Origin: Aegicerativicinus sediminis
Lineage (GTDB): Bacteria > Bacteroidota > Bacteroidia > Flavobacteriales > Flavobacteriaceae
DNA length: 64,000 nucleotides
Assembly: GCF_015476115.1 (NCBI RefSeq)
Contig: NZ_CP064295.1
Span: forward strand, 1,234,001 to 1,298,000
Reading direction: 5' to 3'
The notes beneath the pieces were generated by a model. The model was not told the origin of the DNA. It did no database searches and worked only from the letters and a program-made list of their open reading frames with translations. This document shows, in pieces, positions 54,121 to 63,728 of this stretch. Both the position numbers and the translations under genes were made by a program. Within the stretch, counting starts at the first letter, position 1; each line of letters begins with the position of its first letter.

Positions 54121-54448
54121 AAATAGTATTGGGGTGTATTGACACGTTGAATCGGATTGTTGATCTGACGGGAAAAATACACCCTATTTGTAACGATACA
54201 AAACATGGAAAAGCAAATTAAAAGCCAGGACGTTTTCCAAGGAACTAGAGAAAAACTGCGCCTGGACTCATGAACAAATAAGTGCTGTTATATTCTTTTA
54301 TGTGCAGCAATGCCAATAACAGATGAAATTACTCCCTCATATTTGGAATTATGAAATCATTGACGGCAATAATGTAAAACTTAGCAAGCCCTTTCAAAAT
54401 AAATTTACATCATAATTAAAATCTAAAATCACATAAAAATCTAAAATC
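54121..54448. other. Gap after copA with a large inverted repeat
   Basis: AAATAG plus GGGTGTATT (54132-54140) pair with AATACACCC (54176-54184) plus CTATTT (54184-54189), giving an imperfect hairpin of about 69 bases directly after the copA stop. It may terminate copA transcription or be the relic of a small element. The rest of the gap holds only short frames that I do not regard as genes. Confidence 0.5.
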
Positions 54449-54661
54449 ATGGAAACACTAAAATTCAATTCAACAATTAAATGTACAGGATGTTTGGCTA
54501 CAGTAACTCCATACCTGGATGAAACTGCAGGAGCAAATAATTGGGAAGTAGATTTAACAAACCCAAATAAAGTGCTTACCGTAAAAACAGATGGTGTAAC
54601 CGCAGAGGATATTACCAAAGCTGTAGAAAGCGCCGGTTATTCAGTTGAATCTATTAATTAA
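54449..54661 (+). CDS. CopZ-like heavy-metal-associated (HMA) chaperone
   Basis: A 70-residue ferredoxin-like HMA protein. The metal site is IKCTGCLATVTPYLD (Cys12, Cys15), lacking the usual Met two residues before the first Cys. The C-terminal half (VTAEDITKAVESAGYSVE) is the standard alpha2-beta4 end. It would carry Cu(I) in the cytoplasm to CopA or to the HMA-AraC regulators. It is 8 bases ahead of the DUF3347 gene. Confidence 0.88.
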   Translation: METLKFNSTIKCTGCLATVTPYLDETAGANNWEVDLTNPNKVLTVKTDGVTAEDITKAVESAGYSVESIN

Positions 54662-54669
54662 TCATTCAA

Positions 54670-55125
54670 GTGAAAACCCTAACGACATTGCTAATGGCTG
54701 TCCTTTATTGGGGCGGCCTTTCAGCACAAAACCTTGAAATGGTTTTCCAGGAATACATCAACCAAAAAAATTACCTAATTGAGGGTAATCTACAGGGAGC
54801 TACTCACAGTTCCGAACAGTTGGTTAACTACCTGGGAGGCCTGAAAGAAGAACTTGGTCAAAATGCACTAATAAATGAATTATTCGAAACAACGAAAGGC
54901 ATAACCACAGCCAAAACTATTGAACAAAAAAGAAATGCGCTGGGAAAACAATCTGAGGCTCTTTGGAAACTGATGAAAACCAGTGAATCTTTAAATGAAA
55001 AGGCTTATTACAATTACTGTCCAATGAAAAAAGCTTCTTGGATTAGTGAATCAAAAGACATTAGAAATCCTTTTTATGGAAAACAGATGTTGCAATGTGG
55101 TAATGTAAAAGAATCTATCAACTAA
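54670..55125 (+). CDS. DUF3347 domain secreted protein
   Basis: A 151-residue exported protein starting with GTG (signal peptide MKTLTTLLMAVLYWGGLSAQ). The C-terminal block YYNYCPMKKASWISESKDIRNPFYGKQMLQCG is the DUF3347 signature, with the Cys/Met/His-poor motif CPMKK and a second Cys (MLQCG). DUF3347 occurs alone and at the end of CusB-like metal efflux adaptors in Bacteroidota, where it is thought to bind copper. It ends six bases before the multicopper oxidase gene, so the two probably act together in the periplasm. Confidence 0.85.
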   Translation: MKTLTTLLMAVLYWGGLSAQNLEMVFQEYINQKNYLIEGNLQGATHSSEQLVNYLGGLKEELGQNALINELFETTKGITTAKTIEQKRNALGKQSEALWKLMKTSESLNEKAYYNYCPMKKASWISESKDIRNPFYGKQMLQCGNVKESIN

Positions 55126-55131
55126 CACGTC

Positions 55132-57258
55132 ATGAAAACGTCAGTCATAATCCTTATCGTTATCATGTCTAGCTATTTATCTTTTGCACAACCTGTTGTA
55201 AGATATGATTTGGTAATTCATGATACCATTGTGAATTATACGGGCAAAGAGCGAAAGGGCATAGCCATAAATGGTCAGATACCGGCCCCAACCCTTTATT
55301 TTATTGAAGGAGATATTGCCGAAATTCATGTCATCAATAAAATGCATCATGAAACATCGATACATTGGCATGGATTAATCCTGCCCAATGAGCAAGACGG
55401 AGTTCCCTATCTTACTACTGCACCAATTGCTCCGATGAGTGAGCATGTGTTCAGATTCCCGATTGTTCAATCCGGTACTTATTGGTATCATTCACATACT
55501 ATGCTTCAAGAGCAAATAGGATTGTATGGTGCCTTTATCATCCATAAAAAGGAAGAACCCAGGTATTCAGAATACACCATGGTATTGAGTGATTGGACTG
55601 ATGAAAAACCAGAACAAGTTGAACGTTCGCTTCATCAAGCTACGGATTGGTATGGCATACGAAAAGGTGCCGTTCAAAGCTATTCTGAAGCACTTGTCCA
55701 AGGGCACTTGGGTACCAAATTCACCAATGAATTCAAACGCATGATGGCCATGGATGTGAGCGATGTTTACTATGACAAACTGCTTATCAATGGCCAACCC
55801 GAACAAGAGGCGTCCTTTGCCAAACAAGATACGGTTCGATTGAGAATCATCAATGGAAGTTCCTCCACCTATTTCTGGATCAACTATTCAGGTGGCAAAC
55901 TTTCTGTCGTGGCCAATGACGGCGCTGATGTAGAACCGGTATCCGTTGATCGCCTTATTATTGGGGTATCTGAAACCTATGATGTGAAAGTGGTTATTCC
56001 AGATGATGGCAAATACCAGGTATTGGCAACCTCTGAAGACCGCACAAACAGTGCTTCACTATGGCTGGGTTCTGGAATAAAAATACCATCCAAAACCCTT
56101 CCAAAGCTTGAATACTTCAAAGGCATGGAGATGATGAACGACATGATGACCATGGGAGGAAAAATGAACGATATGGGCATGAACATGAGCCTTCAGCAAA
56201 TGGATATGAACACCATCATGTATCCTGAAATTATGAACGGTGAAGAGCCTATTGTAACCCTTAATTATAATATGTTGAAGGCACCCAAGCCTACAACACT
56301 TCCCAATGCACCATTTAGGGAACTTCGAATTGAACTTACTGGAAACATGAACCGATATGTTTGGACAATTGATAATAAAACCGTCTCTGAAACCGATAAA
56401 ATATTGATTAAAAAAGGGGAGAACATAAGAATTGTAATTTATAATAATTCAATGATGCGTCACCCAATGCATCTTCATGGGCATTTTTTCAGGTTGCTTA
56501 ACGATCATGGTGAATATTCACCACTTAAAACGGTCGTAGATATTCTGCCCATGGAAACAGATACCATCGAGTTCCATGCATCAGAGGAATACGGTGACTG
56601 GTATTTTCACTGTCATATTCTCTATCACATGATGTCTGGAATGGGAAGAATATTTCAATATGAAAATTCACCTCCTAACCCCCAACTTCCAAACCCTAAA
56701 AAGGCTTTGAGAAAAGTTTATGCCGATGATCGAAGATTTTATTTGGGAGCAGAAATTGGTTTGGAAAGTAATGGAAGTGATGGTGAAATTTCCTTATCCA
56801 ACACTAGATGGTCTTTTGGAACAGAATGGCGTTTAGGTATTAATGAACATGCAGGGATTGAAACTGAAAGCCATATTGGAAGATTCATTGGCGCTAATCA
56901 ATTTTTTATGCCCTATGTAGGCTTGGATATCAGAAGCCGAGATGAAGAAGAATTAAAAGACAATTTATTTGGCCAATCCAACACCAAAAATGAGAGAGCT
57001 GTCTTATCTGCAGGTTTCGTTTATGTATTGCCATGGTTTATCACATCCGATATCAGGGTAGACCAAACAGGGCGATTTAGGGTACAGCTATCACGAGAAG
57101 ATATTCCTTTGACACCAAGAATCAGATTATGGGGACTTTGGAACACCGATTATGAGTATGCATTTGGAGCTAAATACATTCTTTCCAAATACCTATCGCT
57201 TTCCACGCACTATGATAGTGATATGAAGTACGGATTGGGCCTAACATTTACCTATTAA
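55132..57258 (+). CDS. Multicopper oxidase fused to a CopB-like outer-membrane barrel domain
   Basis: A 708-residue exported fusion protein (signal peptide ending in LSFAQP). Residues about 25-520 form a three-cupredoxin oxidase of the CopA/PcoA type: HWHGL (His78, His80), YWYHSHTMLQ, HPMHLHGHFF from His444, and HCHILYHMMSGM with type 1 Cys and axial Met. A Met-rich segment (about 325-365, MEMMNDMMTMGG...) can bind Cu(I). Residues about 532-708 (DDRRFYLGAEIGLES ... YGLGLTFTY) resemble CopB/PcoB, an outer-membrane barrel normally encoded by a separate gene. The fusion would fix the Cu(I) oxidase to the outer membrane. Confidence 0.9.
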   Translation: MKTSVIILIVIMSSYLSFAQPVVRYDLVIHDTIVNYTGKERKGIAINGQIPAPTLYFIEGDIAEIHVINKMHHETSIHWHGLILPNEQDGVPYLTTAPIAPMSEHVFRFPIVQSGTYWYHSHTMLQEQIGLYGAFIIHKKEEPRYSEYTMVLSDWTDEKPEQVERSLHQATDWYGIRKGAVQSYSEALVQGHLGTKFTNEFKRMMAMDVSDVYYDKLLINGQPEQEASFAKQDTVRLRIINGSSSTYFWINYSGGKLSVVANDGADVEPVSVDRLIIGVSETYDVKVVIPDDGKYQVLATSEDRTNSASLWLGSGIKIPSKTLPKLEYFKGMEMMNDMMTMGGKMNDMGMNMSLQQMDMNTIMYPEIMNGEEPIVTLNYNMLKAPKPTTLPNAPFRELRIELTGNMNRYVWTIDNKTVSETDKILIKKGENIRIVIYNNSMMRHPMHLHGHFFRLLNDHGEYSPLKTVVDILPMETDTIEFHASEEYGDWYFHCHILYHMMSGMGRIFQYENSPPNPQLPNPKKALRKVYADDRRFYLGAEIGLESNGSDGEISLSNTRWSFGTEWRLGINEHAGIETESHIGRFIGANQFFMPYVGLDIRSRDEEELKDNLFGQSNTKNERAVLSAGFVYVLPWFITSDIRVDQTGRFRVQLSREDIPLTPRIRLWGLWNTDYEYAFGAKYILSKYLSLSTHYDSDMKYGLGLTFTY

Positions 57259-57313
57259 TTCATAACAAACCTTTTTACAGAAAAAAAACCTTTAAAAAAT
57301 TTAATCTTAAAAA

Positions 57314-58726
57314 ATGAGAACACACTATTTTATCCAACTGGTAATATACTTCACCATTAGTATTACAATTATGAGTTGTAGTACAGAAGAATTAGTTAAT
57401 CATGGGCCTTCAACCAAGGTATCATTTGCAAATCAGACACATACCATTGCCCAAGACATGGAATCCATTTCCATTCCCTTGAAGTTAGAACCAAAAGCCA
57501 ATAATAATGGATTCATTACTATTGAATTATCTGGAAATGCTACTTATGGAACTGACTTTACAACCATCCCTGAGGCCGTAAACAACAAGTTTTACATTAA
57601 ACTCTTGACCAATACGCAGGACACCAGTTTCGTAATAACACGGGCAAACGTAACCACTACAGAAAAATTGATCAATCTTAAATTGAGCAACCCAACTGCT
57701 GATTTTTCATTGGGAAGCAGAATAACATCTGAAGTAAAATTAAATGCGCAACCCAACCCTAGCTTTGAAAACAAATTGAATTTTGCTGGTTCAGCCGGAA
57801 CGGTTTCAGAAGAGAATACACAAGGGATGACCATTGCGTTAAACACAACAACTGTGGTTTCTAATGGTACTAGTGCCAAAGTTAAAATTACAGCGCCACA
57901 AGGGATTGCATATGGAACTCATTTTTCAACCATTCCTTCAGCGATTTTAAATGAAGTCTCTCTTGAATTCAATCAAAATGCACAAGGCGCCAGTTTTAAA
58001 CTTATACCTATTAATGACAACGTATTTATTGGAGACTATAACATTGTATTCGAAATCATCGAAGTTAGTGAGAACTTGGTAATTGGGGAAAACAAAACAT
58101 TTACCGCAACAGTATCCGATAATGACCAACCTTATGGAACTCTGCATACCATAACAGAATTGAGGGCGATATATAATGAACATCAAGGAGATTGGTATTT
58201 GTCGCAAGATTATTTCATTGAAGGTGTCGTTACTTCTAACGACAATACAATGGACAGTAAATCCATTTACGTTCAAGATGCAACCAGCGGTATTTTAATA
58301 CGATTTACCACTCCAAATATGTTTAATTTAGGGGACAAAATAAGGCTGAACTTAAAAAATGGGACAGGCATGGGAATGAACGGCCAAAAAGGCATCAATG
58401 GGGTTAATATCAGCAACGTGGTTAAATATGCTGAAAACATTCCAGTCTTCCCAGAGACCATAACCATAGCACAATTACATACTGGAAATTATGAGGGGAA
58501 AAAGGTCAAGATTGAAGGTGTTCATTTTGTTGATGCCGATGGTATTGTGAAATTTATAGGAAGCCACACTATCAGACGCGATGAAGCTGGAGCCATTGTA
58601 TTGGTATATTCCACGGCAACATTCAGTGACTATATCTTAACCCAAGGAACGCTGTCAGTAACCGGAATTGTTGGGGATTATGGGCGCTTAATGCCTCAAA
58701 AGTTTACACACGATATTACCAATTAA
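57314..58726 (+). CDS. Lipoprotein with two Calx-beta-like repeats and a DUF5689-like domain
   Basis: A 470-residue lipoprotein (TIMSCSTEE). Residues about 35-145 and 155-275 are two homologous beta-sandwich repeats (TYGTDFTTIPEAVNN and AYGTHFSTIPSAILN). The C-terminal part from about 280 (YFIEGVVTSNDNTMDSKSIYVQDATSGILIRF; EGKKVKIEGVHF) resembles the OB-fold-like DUF5689 domain. Such proteins are surface-exposed adhesive or binding proteins of unknown function. It follows the multicopper oxidase gene by 55 bases and may be part of the copper operon. Confidence 0.75.
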   Translation: MRTHYFIQLVIYFTISITIMSCSTEELVNHGPSTKVSFANQTHTIAQDMESISIPLKLEPKANNNGFITIELSGNATYGTDFTTIPEAVNNKFYIKLLTNTQDTSFVITRANVTTTEKLINLKLSNPTADFSLGSRITSEVKLNAQPNPSFENKLNFAGSAGTVSEENTQGMTIALNTTTVVSNGTSAKVKITAPQGIAYGTHFSTIPSAILNEVSLEFNQNAQGASFKLIPINDNVFIGDYNIVFEIIEVSENLVIGENKTFTATVSDNDQPYGTLHTITELRAIYNEHQGDWYLSQDYFIEGVVTSNDNTMDSKSIYVQDATSGILIRFTTPNMFNLGDKIRLNLKNGTGMGMNGQKGINGVNISNVVKYAENIPVFPETITIAQLHTGNYEGKKVKIEGVHFVDADGIVKFIGSHTIRRDEAGAIVLVYSTATFSDYILTQGTLSVTGIVGDYGRLMPQKFTHDITN

Positions 58727-58767
58727 TTGAATACAAATATTCATAAGCATAATTTAAAACTTTAGAC

Positions 58768-60171
58768 ATGAAAACAAATATCCAGGAACAAATGTTCAAA
58801 GAGTTATCAGATAAAACTGTTTTTAATAAGGCACAGAATTATGCTTATGGGTATATCGATAATGTCTTCAATAGAAATGTATTTCCAACTGAAGAAGCGC
58901 TGGATAATCTTTCAAATTTTGATGAAGAATTACCGACTTCATCTGCAAAAGTTGAAGAAGTATTGAGCCAGCTGAACACCTATGGTAGCCCTGCAACAGT
59001 ATCCACTTTGGGTGGAAGGTATTTCGGTTTTGTAATTGGTAGTGCACTGCCAATTGGTTTGGCTGCCAAACATTTGGCAACGTATTGGGATCAAGTCCCT
59101 GCAATGCATGTTCTTTCCCCTTTAGGGTCAAAATTGGAATCCGTGGTAGAACGATGGTTGGTCGAGCTATTTAATTTTCCGAAAAGAACTTCGGCCGGAT
59201 TTGTTAGCGGAACCTCTTCCGCAAATTTATGTGGTTTAGCAGCCGCTCGTTACAGAATTCTTAAGAATCAAAATTGGGATATAAACAAGCAAGGTTTATT
59301 TAATGCCCCTAAAATTAGAATTGTCACTGGCAGACAGGCACATTCAACGGTTTTGAAAGCTATCGGGATTCTTGGTCTTGGGCATGACACTATTGAATGG
59401 GTCGACGTTGATAATCAAGGTAGAATTAAAGTTGATGCTCTTCCTGAATTGGATTGTAATACCATAGTGATACTACAGGCAGGCAATGTAAATAGTGGGG
59501 CATTTGATGATTTTGAAACGATTTGCGCTAAAGCTCAAATTGCTGGTGCATGGGTTCATATTGATGGCGCTTTTGGTTTGTGGGCAGGAGCGGTAAAGCA
59601 ATTGAAATATCTAACAAGTGGAATTGAAAAAGCCAACTCTTGGGCCGTTGATGGCCATAAAACATTAAATACGCCTTACGATTGCGGAATAGTATTGTGT
59701 GAAGATAGCGAAGCTATGACCGCCGCATTGCATATGACAGGAAGTTACATTATTGAAAGTACGGAACGGGATGGCATGTTTTATACCCCAGAAATGTCCA
59801 GAAGAGCCCGGGTCATAGAGCTATGGGCGACGCTCAAATATTTGGGGAAAAATGGTATTGATGAGATGATCTTAAACATGCACGAAAGAGCAAAACAATT
59901 CGCTAATGAAATTAGAGCCATTCAAGGATTTAAGGTAGAAAACGAGGTGGTTTTTAATCAAGTCATTGTTAGATGTGAATCTGATACAATTACAGAACAA
60001 GTTTTAAAAAATGTACAGGAATTAAGAGAGTGTTGGGCTGGAGGTTCTGTTTGGTTTAATCATAAAGTCATTCGTGTAAGCATATGCTCGTGGGCCACCA
60101 AGACAGCAGACATTAGTCGTTCGGTAAATTCATTTAAGAAAGCACTTTTAATAAGCAAAACAAATAGATAA
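58768..60171 (+). CDS. Pyridoxal-phosphate-dependent amino acid decarboxylase family protein
   Basis: A 467-residue cytoplasmic enzyme of the group II decarboxylase fold (glutamate/aromatic amino acid decarboxylase relatives). The PLP lysine is Lys298 in WAVDGHKTLNTPYDCG. The substrate-side HSTVLKAIGILG and the PLP-binding WVHIDGAFGLWAG blocks are intact. The first ~60 residues are shorter than in tryptophan/DOPA decarboxylases. The substrate cannot be read from the sequence. It shows no clear link to the copper genes before it. Confidence 0.88.
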   Translation: MKTNIQEQMFKELSDKTVFNKAQNYAYGYIDNVFNRNVFPTEEALDNLSNFDEELPTSSAKVEEVLSQLNTYGSPATVSTLGGRYFGFVIGSALPIGLAAKHLATYWDQVPAMHVLSPLGSKLESVVERWLVELFNFPKRTSAGFVSGTSSANLCGLAAARYRILKNQNWDINKQGLFNAPKIRIVTGRQAHSTVLKAIGILGLGHDTIEWVDVDNQGRIKVDALPELDCNTIVILQAGNVNSGAFDDFETICAKAQIAGAWVHIDGAFGLWAGAVKQLKYLTSGIEKANSWAVDGHKTLNTPYDCGIVLCEDSEAMTAALHMTGSYIIESTERDGMFYTPEMSRRARVIELWATLKYLGKNGIDEMILNMHERAKQFANEIRAIQGFKVENEVVFNQVIVRCESDTITEQVLKNVQELRECWAGGSVWFNHKVIRVSICSWATKTADISRSVNSFKKALLISKTNR

Positions 60172-60243
60172 CTAATTAGTTGAAGTTAAGACCAAAACAA
60201 GGCTAAATAGAGAGTAATCAATATTATAAACAGATTAGAAAAG

Positions 60244-61677
60244 ATGAAAACAATATATATTTTAGCATCATTATTATTTACATTTTATGCGGTAAATGCT
60301 CAAGATGAGTTGAAACATAAACTAGAGCAACTTGCCAAAGAATATGAAAACGCAAATTTTCATTGAGCAATTCTAGTCTCAAAGGGAAGTGAAGTAATCG
60401 CTGAGACCGCATTTGGGTTGGCAAACCAGAAGACTGGCAAAAGAAATACCACAACCACACTTTTCAAAACAGAATCCACAGGAAAAATGATTACTGCGGT
60501 TGCGGTATTGCAATTAGTAGAAGCTGGTCAACTTGACCTACAAAAAACTATAATTGATTATTGGCCAGAATCAAAAATCAGAAATGCCAATAAAATGACG
60601 TTACATCAACTCCTCACCCATCAATCGGGGCTGACTAGTCCTTGGGAAAGACCAGATTTTGAATTTAAGCAATACACCAACGAAGAGTGGTGGAATTTTA
60701 TTGAAACCAATCCACTTGTATTCGATGAACCGGGAAAAGGTGTTTATTATAGTAGTTCAGCTTTTGAAGTTTTGGCCAAAATAGTTGAAAAGGTTTCTGG
60801 ATTGGAATTTCAAGATTACTGCAAGGAGAAAATCTTTGTCCCTGCTGAAATGGAACATACCTATTATACAATGGATACGACAAGTTACTTTAGTCGTGGT
60901 GCAAATCCGTATCGTTGGATTGGAAGTAAAACCTACTACGAATACCCTGTAAGCCATTTACAGGCAGGAGGCGCTGGAGGATGGTTAAGTTGCATAGAAG
61001 ATTTTCATCATTTCGCTTTAGCCTTAATGAATGAAAAACTGATTTCAAAAAAATATCTTGATTTAATGATGACAGAACATGTGGATTTTTATCCGGGGAA
61101 ATACGGTTATGGAATGCAGATTTATAAGGATTTAATGGTACCTGGAAAAACTGTTTATGGCCATAATGGTGGAGGAATGGGTTTTAGTTGTGATTTGTTT
61201 TTTGAGCCTGAATCCAAGACCATTATGGTAACGATGCTGAACATGTATGGTAACAGCAGGTCATTAACGCGTAACTATATGGCAACGGTGTTGGGGAACG
61301 AACCACAAATACCTGAATAGGATAAAAGTCAAATCTTTTTTGATTTAATTGCCGAAAAAGGGTTGGATGATTTTGATAAGAATTATCCAGAATATCTCAA
61401 ACTAATTGGAATGGAACAGCCCGATCCGTTTTTTTTGATCAGCTTTTCAGATGGTTATGAAATGCTTAAACAAAGCGAAAGCAGGAAAAAATATCTTATT
61501 TCATTAAAAAAGATTATACCTGAAAACCCTGTGTTGTACATTTTTTTGGGTGATGTCGAAAAAAGTGAAAATCATAGCGACTCGGCTAAGACCTATTATT
61601 TAAAAGCACGTGAATTGGCCGAAAAAAGTGAAACTCAATGGCTCGGAGAAATTGACCTAAAACTTAAAGGTCTTTAA
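60244..61677 (+). pseudogene. Serine hydrolase (beta-lactamase fold) interrupted by two in-frame stops
   Basis: One frame runs from the ATG at 60244 (signal peptide MKTIYILASLLFTFYAVNAQ) to 61677, 478 codons, but is cut by TGA at 60364 (ENANFH-stop-AILVSKGSE) and TAG at 61318 (PQIPE-stop-DKSQIFFDLI). Alignment sense continues across both stops without a shift. The middle part has the SxxK motif in KTESTGKMITAV, YYSSSAFEVLAKIVEKV and HNGGGMGFSCD. The last ~115 codons resemble a TPR-like tail (SDSAKTYYLKARELAEK). Nonsense mutations are the simplest reading. Sequencing error or stop-codon readthrough are alternatives. Confidence 0.75.
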
Positions 61678-61702
61678 TCAATACACCTTAAACTGAATTA
61701 TT

Positions 61703-62794
61703 ATGAAAAAATATTTATTCCTTGCTACTTTGGTGCTATTCCAAATTGGTAAAACTGAAAGTCAAATTTCTAAAAAACAACTCGATAATGAATTAACCGA
61801 GTTGATGGCAAAAGAGCATATTCCTGGATTAGCTTATGCCGTCATAAAAGATGGCAAGGTATTACATAAAAATGCATTGGGCAAAGCGAGCGTTCCATTT
61901 AATGTGCCAGTTACAAATGAAACAGTATTCCAACTGGCTTCATGTTCCAAAATATATACTGCACTTTTATTGGGAAGATTGTTTGATTTGGGGCTATTGA
62001 AACCTGATACAACCATTAAAGATTTGGTTGACAATATCCCTGAGGGATGGGAAACCATTACCATAATGCATTTAGCTGCACACCAATCAGGAATTAAAAT
62101 AGCTGATTTTTCTAAAACAAATTCACCGGAAGAGGCTTTTGAACTGGCCAAAACCATGCCTTTTGAATTTGAAACTGGTGAAAAATCAGAATATATGAGC
62201 AGTGACTATTGGATATTACTTTACTTGATAGAAAAAGTAACCCAATTAAAATATTATGATGCGCTCAGGCAATATGTTCTTGAGCCTTTACAATTGAATC
62301 ATTCATTTGTCAACAATCCTAAATTCGGAATGTTTACCGATCTGGATATTGTTCCCAATCAAGCTCAGGAATATCACTGGTTTAAAAATGAGAATACACT
62401 AAGAATCAATCAAATGTGGTTTAAAGAAACAGACTATGCGGCTGGTGGTATTTATAGCTCAATTGACGATATGGCTAAGATTGCCGTGTCATTGGACAAG
62501 AAAAACTTTTTATCGGAATCTTCATATAATTTGATAGCAAATCCACTAAAATTGAATAATGGGCAAGATGGATCTTATGGGCTTGCTTTAGTGGTTAGAG
62601 ATTACGAAAACCATAAAATCATAGAGCACAGCGGTGGACCAGCACTAGCCGATTTTGTGAAATTTGAAAAAGAAGGTTATACCTTTATTGTCCTGACCAA
62701 TAATAGGGGACTATTTCCATATTTATCTAAACTAATCGCTAGTTATTATATAAAGGATTTGTCTAAAGCAGGACCTCCTGAAGGATGGGAGTAA
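61703..62794 (+). CDS. Serine hydrolase, beta-lactamase fold
   Basis: A 363-residue exported protein (signal peptide MKKYLFLATLVLFQIGKTESQ). The active-site SxxK is Ser80-Cys-Ser-Lys83 in LASCSKIYTALLLG. The second motif reads SEYMSSDY, where many relatives have YSN, and the third element is EHSGGPALADF. Relatives are D-aminopeptidases, esterases and other non-resistance enzymes. It follows a decayed member of the same family by 25 bases, so the pair may stem from an old duplication although sequence identity is low. Confidence 0.87.
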   Translation: MKKYLFLATLVLFQIGKTESQISKKQLDNELTELMAKEHIPGLAYAVIKDGKVLHKNALGKASVPFNVPVTNETVFQLASCSKIYTALLLGRLFDLGLLKPDTTIKDLVDNIPEGWETITIMHLAAHQSGIKIADFSKTNSPEEAFELAKTMPFEFETGEKSEYMSSDYWILLYLIEKVTQLKYYDALRQYVLEPLQLNHSFVNNPKFGMFTDLDIVPNQAQEYHWFKNENTLRINQMWFKETDYAAGGIYSSIDDMAKIAVSLDKKNFLSESSYNLIANPLKLNNGQDGSYGLALVVRDYENHKIIEHSGGPALADFVKFEKEGYTFIVLTNNRGLFPYLSKLIASYYIKDLSKAGPPEGWE

Positions 62795-62869
62795 AGTTTA
62801 ATAAAATCAATTTTACTGCTCTCAAAAAGCTAATGGAATAATATAAATAGGACCACACTACAGCTCAAA

Positions 62870-63367
62870 ATGTATAAAAATATTGAAACAGAAAGACTTC
62901 GAATCCGACCTATAAATTTGATGGATGCAGAATTTATTATCAATTTGGTCAATTCGAAGGGCTGGTTAAAATTTATTGGAGACAGAAAAGTTTTCAATAT
63001 AAATGACGCTGAAAATTATATTAAAAAAATATTGGATAACCCCAATTACTATTACAGCGTTTTCGAACTAAAGGATTCAGGACAAGCCATTGGGATAGTG
63101 ACATTTTTAAATCGAGAAAATCAGGATTTTCCAGATATAGGATTCGCTTTATTGCCCGAATTTGAAAAGAATGGATATACAACTGAAGCAAGCAAGGCTT
63201 ATCTTGATGAGATCATAAAATCAAAAGCCTATAAAAATATTATAGCTATTACACTACCTAATAATTACAAATCAATTGGTTTGTTAAAGAAGCTTGGGCT
63301 TAAACATGAATATGATTTTGAGGGTGATAATGAAACTTTGTCACTTTTTAGCCTATTCAACTTATAA
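62870..63367 (+). CDS. GNAT N-acetyltransferase (RimJ/RimL type)
   Basis: A 165-residue protein. It opens with the family block IETERLRIRPINLMDAEFIINLVNS, has the central DIGFALLPEFEKNGYTTEASKAYLD that binds acetyl-CoA, and ends with NNYKSIGLLKKLGLKHEYDF. Members acetylate protein N-termini or small amines; the target here is not known. A separate GNAT gene at 49528 is not closely related. Confidence 0.9.
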   Translation: MYKNIETERLRIRPINLMDAEFIINLVNSKGWLKFIGDRKVFNINDAENYIKKILDNPNYYYSVFELKDSGQAIGIVTFLNRENQDFPDIGFALLPEFEKNGYTTEASKAYLDEIIKSKAYKNIIAITLPNNYKSIGLLKKLGLKHEYDFEGDNETLSLFSLFNL

Positions 63368-63385
63368 ATAAAAAAAGTATTTCAT

Positions 63386-63728
63386 ATGATAGTTAGGATT
63401 TGGACAACCGGAATTAAACCTGGTAAAAATAAAGAATACTTAGAATTTGCTAATAAGTATTCCATTCCGATGTTTAAACAACAAAAGGGGATTATGGGTG
63501 TAACTATTTTCACCAAAGATTACAAATCCTCAGTACTCACCTATTGGAAAAAAAAGAAAAGATTTTGCACTATTGGAAAATAACATGATGTACATCCAAA
63601 CCGCAGACAAACTAAAGGAATCTGGTTTTATAACAGAATCTCAACATCTTGAAATATTTGATACAACTATCCACCTAGAAGATTTAACGTTAAAATTTCA
63701 TCCTCAAAAGGCTTATTTCCTACTCTGA
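63386..63728 (+). pseudogene. Antibiotic-biosynthesis-monooxygenase (ABM) domain gene with homopolymer frameshift
   Basis: The first frame reads MIVRIWTTGIKPGKNKEY ... VLTYW and then runs into a stop after 65 codons. Removing one A from the A8 tract at 63548-63555 restores a frame that continues DFALLENNMMYIQTADKLKE and ESQHLEIFDTTIH to a stop at 63726, giving a normal ~113-residue dimeric alpha+beta barrel. ABM proteins are small haem- or quinone-modifying enzymes. A run of eight A is a frequent site of both assembly error and real slippage. Confidence 0.65.

Noticed and set aside
54205-54273. 22-codon frame between copA and the HMA chaperone
   Set aside because: Too short, no family resemblance, no clear ribosome site.
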